Shown here: in pieces, positions 44,003-53,929 of the stretch
How positions within the stretch are numbered: the stretch's first letter is position 1
Layout of the letters: every line of letters begins with the position of its first letter
DNA from: Kappaphycus alvarezii
Taxonomy: Eukaryota > Rhodophyta > Florideophyceae > Gigartinales > Solieriaceae
Length of the DNA stretch: 64,000 nucleotides
NCBI GenBank assembly: GCA_002205965.3
Contig: NADL03000466.1
Coordinates: 930,001 to 994,000, forward strand
Direction of reading: 5' to 3'
The notes under the pieces: model-generated
Told to the model about the DNA's origin: nothing
The model's database searches: none
Seen by the model: only the letters and a program-made list of their open reading frames with translations
Translations under genes and position numbers: made by a program

Positions 44003-45848
44003 ATAGGGTATAAAGTCGGGTGGGTGAGGATGGAAGGTCGTGTAGGAACGGTACTGTGATCGTAGCCCAAGTGTGTCATGGCCGCCTTTGCGCAAGCATC
44101 GTGTGTTGTATGTGTGTGTTGTGCAAATTGTGATTTTTCAGCTCTCTGTGACGTTGACGCGACGCAAAGGCTCATTGTTGTGACGTGGGGTCGTGATGGC
44201 GCTTACTGCTTGAACAAGTTTGCAGAGTTGTAGGATGGACGGAGTTTGTACGCACGATGGGACTTTGTGTAGTTTGAATTCGATGTGTCGATGGGGCGTT
44301 GTGCTTGGATGCAACCCGGCGATAGCGCCGGGTTGTGCACGGGTTTGTGAGGGGCGTGCGTGGCAGATTTGGCTCATTGAATTAAACAGGTGGTCGTTTC
44401 GAGGCCGGACTTGCTCGAAAGCTTTATACTCTATTCATTCTAAAGTCGTGTGCAAACGGTTTACTTTTCAGGTTAGGTTTTAGGAGGACGTACATGATGT
44501 GTGTAGTTTGGAGGAGGCTGGGTTTCCGGAGGGAGTGACGCGCATCGGAGGTGGGCAACCTGCAACTGGAAGTCATGTTGACGGATTTAGTGCTGGTGTG
44601 GCAGTGCAAAATGGAGAATGACGGAAACATGGTGCTCGTCGCTACAGATGAGGCAAGTATTTACTCATCTGTCATTTCGAGTGTACACTGCAGACTCGCA
44701 GGTGAAAATGACAATAGGGACAGCAGATAGCAACGCGGTGTAGGGCAGCAAATGGGCAGATTTCAGCGGCGAGTAAATGGTACAGTGTGGGAAAGAGGAT
44801 GAATAGTGCAAGACTGAGGAAAGTGAGGGCACAGAACGGAGGAGACCGGTGCAAGATTCAGGAGGCTGCACGTCAGGAGACGTGTTGGAGACGCGTAAGC
44901 GTAGTGATGACGGTATGACAGTGTATCGAGGGCATGATGTGAGACAGACAGTACAGGGTGGATTGCAGGGTAGGTAGGTGGTGTGGTGGGTGGGTGGATG
45001 GATGGATGGGTGGATGGGTGGGTTTGAAAGAGGTGCGAGATGGAGGGTGGAGAGTGGTTGGGATGCGGTTGTTGTGGTTTTGAGTTTGATGATGAGGGGA
45101 GGGGAGAGGAATTTGTGGTAAGTGACGTGGTCGGGTCGGGGCGTTTCTGGTGGTGGTGTGGGTGGGGAAGGTGTTGCGTGGCCCTTGCGATATGTTTGCG
45201 TGGAGGGAGGTGACTGGACCCGGGCGGTGGAATGCTGTCTTGCGGCATGGATGACTTCTTTTTTTTTTGTGTGGTGAATTTGTCAAGTGGCGAATGGTTA
45301 TTGATGGCATGACGTTGGTGTAATGCTTTAGCTTGAGCCTAATTGAGAAAACTAGTTTTTGGCGTGTTTTGGCCGGGTTGTGAAAACCAAGTTAATTTGG
45401 CGCACAGGCTTTTGCTGTAAACAGTTTTGCAAATGTCTTTATTCAGCATTGGCGATTCGACATGCCGTAATTTTATTGTATACTGTAGTAGCATGGTACA
45501 GTAAACTGTTTTGTACTTTTGTTGCTGCACAGTGTGCAATTCGCGGCTCTACGTTGTTGTCGTCTCTCTCGTGTCTGTCTATTAGTGCGCTGCGCTGATA
45601 ATCCCGATTATACTTCAACTCGCTGTCATCCCGTCTTCTTCCCCGCCCCTCCCATTCGCTCAACCATCTTACATTCAGTCTACACCCCATCTTACCCAAC
45701 AATCAACCCTTGCAACCCGTGTCCCCATCCCCACTCCCCCTCCATCGCCACTTAACCCCTTCCAACTCTTCATCGTAACGTCCAACACGAACCACACCCT
45801 TCCGCTCTCCCATTCCCCCCAACTCCACCCCTTCACCCCAACTTCACC
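44003..45848. other. Intergenic with minisatellite, no sure gene
   Basis: Low-complexity minus-strand frames (44763-45310, His/Pro/Ser/Thr-rich) come from skewed composition. 44980-45030 is a (tggatggg)n-like array. 45480-45510 carries tactgtag and gtacagta words. The region upstream of 45849 should contain the transporter promoter. Confidence 0.4.
44980..45030. repeat. (GGTGGATG)n-like minisatellite
   Basis: Run of gggtgggtggatggatggat units, about 50 bp. Confidence 0.8.
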
Positions 45849-46902
45849 ATGAAGATAATCCCAGATTCAGAAGCACCCGATCAATCCACCTCCAAACTTG
45901 CACCATCCCCAGCCGCAAAAAGCCCTCATGTCGTCTTCTTCTACATCGTCTGTTGGTTTCTCGCCAACGGCACAACCGTCCTCTTCAACAAATACATCTA
46001 CAAGACCCTTCTCTTCACAAACCCTCTCTCTCTCACCCTCATCCACATGACCACCCAATCCATCCTCTCCCACCTCACCATCGACTACCTCCAAACCATC
46101 GACAAAGTCCGCGTCGATCCTACCGACTACTACTCCAAACTTCTCGTCATCGCCGCCGTCTTTTGCGCAACATCTGCCTCGGCAACATTCCTTCGCTTCG
46201 TCCCCGTCTCCTTTATGCAAACCATCAAGTCCTTCACCCCGTCGCCACCGCCCTGCTTCAATACCTCGTCTTTCGCTCCCGTCTCCGCCCGGCCGCCCTT
46301 CTCGCACTCGTTCCCATTACCGCCGGCGTCGCCCTCGCCAGTTGCACAGAAACTCGAGTTTCATCTCGGGGCGTTTTGTCGCCGCTTTGACGCCTGCTTT
46401 TTAACCGGCCTCAAGTTTGTACTCAGTTCCCAGATGCTTGCTGGCCGTTACAAGCTCGACAGCATCAATTTGCTCTATTACATGGCCCCGCCGTCGGTCG
46501 CGTTTTGTTGCCCATTTGCTTTATGTTTGAACGCAATGGCGTCGCGTCATGGGTGTACGATCCCTCACGTACCAACCTCGATTTTATGCTCCTCCTGTTT
46601 AGCGGCCTCGTCTCGTACGTCTCAATGTCACCTTGTTCATCGTTCTCAAGGCAACCTCCTCTGTCACCGTCACCGTCGCCGGCAACGTAAAGACAGTGCT
46701 TGTCATCGGTATTTCTATTCTCATGTTTAAAAATCAAGTCACCTGGGTCAACATGCTCGGCTGTATGATTGCTATCGGCGGATGCTGCTGGTACGGCCTC
46801 ATCAAGGATAAATGGGCTACTATGGGCACCATGGACGTTGGGAAGGGTCCCCAGACTTATACACCAGTGGAAAAGAGTGAGCCCAAGAGCGCCGCCCAGT
46901 AA
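45849..46902 (+). CDS. TPT/nucleotide-sugar transporter (DMT superfamily)
   Basis: A Golgi or plastid-envelope antiporter of the SLC35/TPT type; the substrate is not readable. ATG 45849; a short cytosolic N-terminus, then FYIVCWFLANGTTVLFNKYI (helix 1), TNPLSLTLIHMTTQSI, ATFLRFVPVSFMQTIKSFTP, then in shifted frames VATALLQYLVFRSRL, LVPITAGVALASCTE, FLTGLKFVLSSQML, YYMAPPSV, NVTLFIVLKATSSVTVTVAG, KTVLVIGISILMFKNQVTWV and a C-terminus ending SAAQ at 46902. The order matches the ten-helix TPT family, SLC35E-like. Breaks: C4 run 46237-46240, near 46345, 46500 and 46620. No clear transit peptide, so Golgi is slightly favoured. Confidence 0.8.
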
Positions 46903-47534
46903 CTTTTGCTCATGCCTCACCCTTGGATGATATGTTTCGGAAATTCCCAAACTTTGCTCGCATTGGTCTAATCGTTGCAATGCCTGCTTGCAACGGGGAA
47001 AGGGCGTGTCAAAGGGTGAAGCCATGTCCTGCTGTGTCATCGGTATGTCGTTTTACACGTGGCTTTGTTGTTAATTTTGAGGCCGTGAATTAGTCCAGGG
47101 CATTGCGAGGTGGGCACCCAAAGTTGAGGCGGCTTGCGACATGTCGGCTGCGCTGGAAGGGGTGGGGGAGGTTAGACTGCTGTTGACTTGAGGGGGTGTA
47201 CGCTGTTGGTTGATTGTATTAAATCGTATCATCCCGTGTGTTGACCGGCTCGGTTCTGTGTAACGTGTATTTGTGTCCACGTAGGACTTGAAGCGAGAGA
47301 GGAAATTGTCTGGTATCTCAAATGCACGCAACGAGTTGTAGAGTGTCAGTCGGAGGCAAAGTGCCGATATCACGACCTACGGACGTGTCCATGCCGTCCG
47401 TGGCGCCGTCGGGACTCGATGACAGTAAAGAGATGATCCTCACAAAGGTGAGAATTAGGCAAACAGACTCGGCGACCTGATTGCGATTGCAGACAGCCTT
47501 TGATCCACAGGCAAATTTGCTGCGGCCTACTTTA
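46903..47534. other. Intergenic between converging genes
   Basis: 3' regions of the transporter (plus) and PDZ gene (minus). Minus-strand frames at 47071-47373 and 47318-47635 show no domain. Confidence 0.35.
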
Positions 47535-48304
47535 CTAACTGAGCACTCCAAAGCCAACGGACAAAATGACCAACAAGAGAATGCCAGCGCCGACCCACAA
47601 TATCCAATTTTGCTCATATGGGGCAGAAATCTCACCCTTTAACTTTTCCTTCAAGGCCTCATCAATCTGAGCCTGAGCCGGATCACCATACTCATAAGTA
47701 TCCGACTTTGCACGACGCCACGACACCGGGTCCAGGACCTCGCGTTCGCCAAACTTTTCACGGGCCTCACTGCGCTTATACAATGCCTGTTCCGCGGCCA
47801 TGGACTTGTACTCGGACAATTGATCGGGACTTTCCAAAACCAGGGTGACAAAGTCGCCAGAACGAATACGAATGGACTTCATAACGCGATCCAAGCCGAC
47901 GCCACGAGTAGACCAGACCTCCTCCCCAAAGGTTGCAGACACGGCTACGAGGATATCGCCTTCGTTGACTTGTCCTGAATCGGCGGCATTGCCATCAGGA
48001 TCTATCTCTGCGACAAAGACCATGCCATCTTGACCCTCCTCGAGGACTAGGCCGAGGGGTTTTTGAATGACGACGGCACGGTCGGCGGAGGAGACGGCGC
48101 GTTTTGCACGGTCCTCTTCGTTTTGGTAGATGTTGTAGTTGAATTCTTTTTGACAGACTATGGAGGGGCGGGAGGAGTGACGGGAGGGTAATGTGGGGCG
48201 ATGATTGGAGCGGGTGGGGAGAAAGGTGGGGTGAAGGGGGATGCGGAGAGCGGGGTGGAAGGGAGAAAGGTGGTGGTCAGTGGGGCGGCTACAAACGCCG
48301 ACAT
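47535..48304 (-). CDS. PDZ-domain protein, probably plastid, C-terminal anchor
   Basis: ATG 48304 begins MSAFVAAPLTTTFLPSTP, a Ser/Thr/Pro-rich transit-like leader with Phe near the start. After a one-base break at 48162-48173, CQKEFNYNIYQNEEDRAKRA leads into a PDZ-like fold: VIQKPLGLVLEEGQDGMVFV, AEIDPDGNAADSGQVNEGDI-L, and FVTLVLESP. A charged helical segment and one hydrophobic anchor (WILWVGAGILLLVILSVGFG) end the protein at 47535. It may tether partners to thylakoid or envelope; role inferred. The rest of the frame is unbroken. Confidence 0.75.
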
Positions 48305-49484
48305 GATTGGATGTGGGTTGGGGCGTCTGAGCGGTGCGTGTTGCGATGGGAGTTGGTGATGGTACGACAAAGAAGAGTTGAGTTGAGGTGGAGCGAATGC
48401 AAGCGATGAAAGGCGGAGGGTTTGGAGATTGGAGGTGGGGAGCGTGTGAAAATTGGGCGCATGGTTGTGGCGGTTGAGTGCAAATGAGTGGCGGGAATCA
48501 GGGCAGGGCGGAATGAGTTCAATGGGTCTCGTTGCCAAGTGGAGCGCGATAATAGGCTCAAAAGGCATTGCTCAGGTCCGATTCGAGGGTGAAGCGACAT
48601 AAAAGATCAAGTGGCTGTGGTTTTGGTGGTTTTCTCAAGCGACGCTGAAACAGGGAAAGCTGGGTGTATTCCTCGACTTTTAGTGTAATGCTGGTGCGTG
48701 AAAGGGGAATGCATTACAGTGAAAGTATATCTGGAAGGCGTAAGTAAGTCAGTAAGTAAATTCAAGTCAAAATGTACTGTACATACTGTAGCTGTCCATT
48801 CCTGTACGATATTACTGTACGTAACGGAGCTTTGAGCATTGAGGTGGTGCCAGCAGTGCATTGTAGTTGTCGACCCCCTGCTCCTTGTTTTGATTGGCAA
48901 TCTGACGATTGTACCCATTTTCCTGTCCGCATCCCGCAGCATGTGTAGAGTTGCAAAGTTTTGGATAATGTGGTCAATGGCATTGCCTGGTGGCGAGTCA
49001 CGCAAATTCCATTCCAAAATGCGCCATCTCTCTTACCCTATCACCATGCCGCCTGCACCCACCTCAACTCCCAATTCGTCCACAACCTCTCGCACACCTT
49101 TACATCTCTCTCCACAAACACCGCATCTTCCACGGACAACACAACACAAACTAACCTAACCCCTGTCGCTCGATTCCCCTTCCCATCCCCCCACCTCGCC
49201 CGCTCACACATCCTCACCATTCCCCAAATGGCTCCTCCCGCCTCCCATCCACAGTGGGACCCCGAGTCTCTCACCCCTCTTCTCCCCCCTTCACGCACCC
49301 CTTCCGCATCCCTTTCCTCTTCGCTGTCGTCTCTCTCTCCATCCTCATCCTCCTCACCCTCTTCCTCACCCTACTCCCCACCCTTCCTTCACCCCTCCCT
49401 GCATCTCTTCCCTCTATTCCCTTCTTCCACCGTCGCCCATGGCTCTAACTCCCAACTCTCTTCCCCCTCAATCCCCCCCCTCTT
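48305..49484. other. Intergenic, GTAC-rich words
   Basis: 48770-48830 holds tgtactgtacatactgtagc and further copies. Ser/Pro-rich plus-strand frames (48961-49644) are pyrimidine-tract artefacts overlapping the PAP2 gene end. Confidence 0.4.
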
Positions 49485-50247
49485 CTATACCCGTTCCATA
49501 CCCTCCACACCACCCCCACTATCCCCGTCCCCCCAATACCCCGCATCCCGAATAAACTTGAAAATCATTCGCACTCGTCCCATGTACACAACAAGCCCAA
49601 TCCCAATACCTATCCCACTCCCACCCACAATATCCGAGAAATGATGATGAAAATCTATCGTCCGAGATATCGCAACCCCCGCCGCTCCCAACCATGGCGT
49701 CAAAATTACCACAAATTTCCAGCTACGTGCCTCGCCACTCGTACTGGATGAAGGAAAGGGATATACCAGACGTGTCGCCAGATAAAGCGCTACTATTGTC
49801 GCCGCGGAAAACGCAAGCGACGAATGACCGGATGGAAAACTCTTGAGCGCTTCGGCACCTGATGCGCATCGCCGGAGCATGTGGATGAGTCTGGAGGGGT
49901 AGGTACGAAATGCAAACTGACGCAAAGTAGGGACGTGGGCGCGATGCGAACAGTTTGAGCACGTTGGTTACAAACACTGTTACAATGTTGGATTCGAGTA
50001 ACGTTTGTGTGAGGCAGAGGAAGAGTGCGGGTGTTGGGGGTGGAATTAGGAATAGGACAAGTGGAAGGATGTTGGTTAGTATGAGCAGAAGGGATGTGGG
50101 ATAATATCGGGTAATTGTGGATGCGAAAGGGAGGGGATGAGAGGGAGGGTGGAGGGGTTGAAAGTGGGCGGGGGGAGCGGAGGCGAGGTATGCGATTAAG
50201 AGGACTAGGAGGAACAAGGTGAGCACGTCAACGGGGGAAAAGGTCAT
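49485..50247 (-). CDS. PAP2-type lipid phosphate phosphatase
   Basis: A membrane enzyme that removes phosphate from phosphatidate or related lipids in ER or other membranes. ATG 50247 starts with a hydrophobic segment (VDVLTLFLLVLLIAYLA). The three catalytic motifs are present: KLFASRPRP (K-x6-RP), FPSGHSS (PSGH), and SRTIDFHHHFSDIVGGS (SR-x5-H-x3-D). Several further hydrophobic helices (LLLILTNILPLVLFLI; AATIVALYLATRLVYPF; IGIGIGLVVYMG) give the six-helix plan of the LPP family. One frame break lies between motifs 1 and 2 (about 49880-49915). The C-terminus is short and Gly/acid-rich. Confidence 0.85.
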
Positions 50248-50815
50248 GGGGTGAGGGGAGGTGAGGAGCGACGAACAAGTTTTGTTGCATTGTGAGAGAG
50301 GCGGCGCTACCTAGCTAGCAAGCTAGAGAAGAGAGAAAGGATGGAGAGTGACGTCTTGCCGAGACGTGTGTCAATGCAGAGCAGCGGAGCAAGGATCCAA
50401 CTTTAACAAACCTCAGATTCGTGAGGCTGTCCAGCGATTGTTTTTCGGCTATTGACATGTCGCTGTTGTGGAGTGGCTATTGGTGTTTTGAATTTTTTCT
50501 GCTTACACTAACTTGGGAAATTGATGCTATTGTACTGTAAATTACTGTGGGCTGTATTATACCCATGTGAATTACTGTAATGCACTGCACTCGCTTGCCA
50601 GTGGCGTGACCACTTGTTCCCGTTTTTCGGCCTCCATGCAAGGCCTTGCACAACGCACTGATCAGCATGCACAACCTTTACCGACATTGCTCGGCACTCG
50701 CTTTTTCCCTTTTTCATCCTTCTCCATCTTCCCATTTCAACCGCTTTGCATTCCTCACACGCCCCACCGCCCCACCTGACACTATCTCACCAAACTTTTA
50801 ACTTTTGTCGCAACA
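50248..50815. other. Shared upstream region of divergent genes
   Basis: 570 bp between the starts of the PAP2 gene (minus) and the small membrane gene (plus); may work as a bidirectional promoter. Contains attgtactgtaaattactgt at about 50527. Confidence 0.45.
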
Positions 50816-50960
50816 ATGGACACGGAAATGTTTCAAATCCTCTTCTGGAGCTCCATCGGCCTCGTCACCATTCTCATCGCCTCCGTTCGCCGCCCTGGCC
50901 TCTATGGACCCAACCACCGACACCCTACTCTACGCCAATGATGCCCTCAAAAAGCTCTAA
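50816..50960 (+). CDS. Small membrane protein like the ATP6AP2 C-terminus
   Basis: ATG 50816: MDTEMFQILFWSSIGLVTIL-IASV, one hydrophobic helix, then after a one-base shift near 50888, ALASMDPTTDTLLYANDALK and TAA at 50958-50960. The helix followed by MDPxxDxxLY resembles the last part (M8-9 region) of the V-ATPase accessory protein ATP6AP2/renin receptor (NMDPGYDSIIYRM in animals). About 47 residues, with no room for the large luminal domain; an upstream exon could exist but none was seen. Tentative. Confidence 0.45.
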
Positions 50961-51176
50961 CTCTTTTCACCATCAAACGCCCCGAAATCACCCTACCGCG
51001 GTGGCACTCATCCGTTTGACTTGTTCCACTCGCATCTCCCCGGTCGTCATCGTCAGTAAACTACTTTATATACCGACTTTCTCGCACTCAACCTCCACGC
51101 TACTTTCCACCTCAAATCCTACTTGACTACTCCCAATCGCTTTTATCCGCCGCGTACAAACACCCCCCCAACCCTG
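50961..51176. other. Short gap between converging genes
   Basis: 216 bp between the ATP6AP2-like stop and the PNGase stop; nothing recognised. Confidence 0.4.
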
Positions 51177-52499
51177 TCACTTTTGCGTCCCATCCTCCCC
51201 ACGCGCCTCCACCCATTCCTTCGCCCCGCTCTGCCTTCCCGGCAATGCCGCTTGACCTTCTTGCCGCTCCAAACACCCTGCAAGTCCTCCTTATCCCACT
51301 CCAATCTCTCGCGAGCCGCATGCACCTCCCCTTCCGCCACCCCGCAACCGCCTCCTCGTTCATCCTCTCCAACCCCTTGCCCAGCTCCCCTCATTCGCCA
51401 ATGTCCTCCTCCCGCGCACCCCCCCCACTTCCTCGTGTATCTACTCGTCACATCAATCACACAATCCACCCCCGTCGCCACACAATAATTCAACTTTTTC
51501 CCCCACCCCGCCTCATACAACAACGGCTCGTCCATCACATCCTCACAGCTATCCGCATGCACCCATCCACCACTACCTGTCTCCCCCTCACACCAAACCT
51601 CAGTCCACACATGGTCCGTCCAATCGTGCACCATCCTCGCCTTCATCCCAATCGCCCTCATCATCGCCGTAAACACCTGCGCCCATTCCCCACACCTCCC
51701 CTTCTAGTCTCCAACAACTTTTCCACATGATTGTACCTCGCAAAACGACTCGCCGCCCCACACGCATCACACCTATACCCCTCCACTCGTTCCCCTCCAT
51801 ACCGTCTCTCCGCCTCCGTCGCAACCATCATCCCCACAAGCTTCATATCCCCTTGGTCACACGACCAACACTCTGGCTGATTCATCCACACCATAAATTC
51901 CTTTTTATACCACGCCAACACCTCCTTTAACATCGCGCGCTCCTCAGTACAATACCGCGGCTCACTCCCTAACCGCGCAGTAGCCCTCTGCCGTAGTAGC
52001 GACAACGGCATCACAGCACGCACCTTTTGTTGCAATAAAGGCTCCTCATATGCCAAGATAGAGCGCCAGTACCGTTTCACTCGAGCCAAAAATACGGCCG
52101 TGTTTCGGTCGGCCGGCGCGGTTTTCACGGGGGTTGCAGGCTTGAGACGGATCTTTTGGAGGGAAGCTTGCACATCAGAGAGTGAAATAACGGTCGCGGT
52201 GGTAGCAGAGGATGATGCAGCGGGTGGTGGAGCGGTTTTCGGGGAGGTAGGGGGGGAGGGTATGGCGTCGTAGAAGAGTGGGACGGATGGGGCTAAGGAG
52301 AAGTCGGAAAGGGTGCGAGCGGAATCGAGGATGTCGCTGGGAGGAGCGTTTCGTGATTGATGTGGAGAATTAGACGGTGTGGTGGTATGTCGGTGAGGGA
52401 GAAGAGCTGATGACGGAGATCTAGGAGGGTGGTTGTGAGTGGGGTGTCGAGAAGCAGAGGCTTTCCGGTGGATTTGTGGGTGAAAAGCAGCGGCGGCAT
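51177..52499 (-). CDS. PNG1: Peptide:N-glycanase (PNGase, PNG1/NGLY1 family)
   Basis: Cytosolic enzyme that strips N-glycans from misfolded glycoproteins before proteasomal decay. ATG 52499; a ubiquitin-like N-terminus ([20 protein letters not shown], then [13 protein letters not shown]) as in plants; a zinc site with CWSCDQG and [12 protein letters not shown]; then the transglutaminase core with catalytic Cys in RCGEWAQVF, His in [11 protein letters not shown] and Asp in [20 protein letters not shown]; and RYTRKW. The end reads [19 protein letters not shown] with TGA at 51177-51179, like the plant C-terminus. Breaks: 52339-52341 (C run), 51698-51701 (G run, just before the catalytic Cys), near 51500 and 51270. 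The animal PUB and PAW domains are absent. Confidence 0.9.
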
Positions 52500-53900
52500 G
52501 GTTGTTTACGGAGCGGCGGGAGGTTGGGAGGGTTGTAGGGAACTGGGGGACGCGGTGGGAACAGGGCTGGGGGGAGGCTCGCGGGGGTAGAAGTCATTAT
52601 AAAGATCACAATAAAAATTGAAAAATGCGGAAAATACCAAACACAGGAATGAACCTGGCTCTGAAACACATATGGCTACATCGATGCTTGATTCCCCTTC
52701 GGACGAATGTTACCCAGGTCCATTACCTGACGATGGAGCACTGTCTAGTGGAATGGGCATTGTTGACCAAGCACTTCCAAAACTTAATGTACCAGAATGG
52801 AATGGAATTCTGGATGATCTTCCGGATTCTATCAAGCAAACTCCCTTCTGGCACCACGGAAATGGTGCTTATTCCAACGAAAAAGAAATATGATCGGCTC
52901 TATATTTCTACCAGCTACGTATATAGTGTAATGCACGGGAGGCAGTCGTTCTCGTCTAGGAAGAGTATCCCATGAGCCAATGAGGAAATCAACACACACA
53001 CGTCAAGACTCAGAGAGGTTCACTGCCCATTTTTCTCTTAAGGTGCCCTGCGGTGCCGAAGCACAGTCTGCCGATAGCGAGAAGAAGTTGGCGTGGTTGA
53101 GCGGGGGTGATTCCTTGGACAGCTGGATGATATACTTGTCCTCCGGGCTGTGAGGCCTGACTGGGATCCGTGAAATGCTATAAACTTGAGACAATCGAGT
53201 ATAAAGAACAGTGGACACTAAGGGTGTAATATTAGACGAAAAGATGTAGTAGTGGCTCAGTAGAGCTGATTTTCTCCTTCAGAGATAAGGGCTGATGTTA
53301 CAAACGACAAACTTGAAGTTCATATTTGTGTGTAGACGCCGAAGTCCGGGGCGTCAAGTATGAGAAAATGTCACATTTAAAAATTGAAAGGGGTAGCATA
53401 ATATTGAATAGAAAGGGGGAAGAAGAAGAAGAATCCGGGCAGATAAACGTGGCTGTAGCTAAAGTTGCTGCGAAGGCGAAACTTAGGAGTAAACGTTAGA
53501 TACAACACCTTGGTGGCTGCATGGTCTTGGGCCTTAGTGGTGTGGAAGGTATAAAGAATAGTCAGCTAGGTCAGGGTTGTCTACAACGGCGGGGCAAGTA
53601 AAATTAATATCAGCCAAGTAATGGAGGTCCCTATTAGAGATGAATAAGACGACGACCCTTGGCCCAATAAGAGCCTTTCACCTGCGAAAATATCACTTCC
53701 AAGTTGGGGGCCGAGTAGTCCGGAATACACGACCTCGGGCCCAGTCGAGTAGATATACAGTAGCAATACCGATAGTTGTCGGAAGTCGACATACTGTAAA
53801 TGCCTTTACTCTACAGTATAGTACAGTGTATTACCTGCGGATGGCAGTGGAATGGACTGTACAGAGAATTCGATCAAAAAGGTCAACAAAATCACCGCTA
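52500..53900. other. Right edge of gene island; two overlapping unknown frames
   Basis: Plus-strand frames 52618-52893 (MKNAENTKHRNEPGSETHMA...) and 52625-52975 overlap and have no recognised domain; one could be a small gene starting opposite PNGase. 53750-53915 is dense in tacagta/tactgta words. A minus frame at 53003-53218 is unrecognised. Confidence 0.35.
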
Positions 53901-53929
53901 CCAGTGGCAGTACAGTATGATGGCCAATT

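Noticed and set aside
44763..45310. His/Pro-rich minus-strand frames upstream of the transporter
   Set aside because: Low-complexity translation of the GGTGGATG minisatellite and its surroundings.
48961..49644. 227-codon Ser/Pro/Thr frame on the plus strand
   Set aside because: Pyrimidine-tract artefact overlapping the PAP2 gene end; no start context, no domain.
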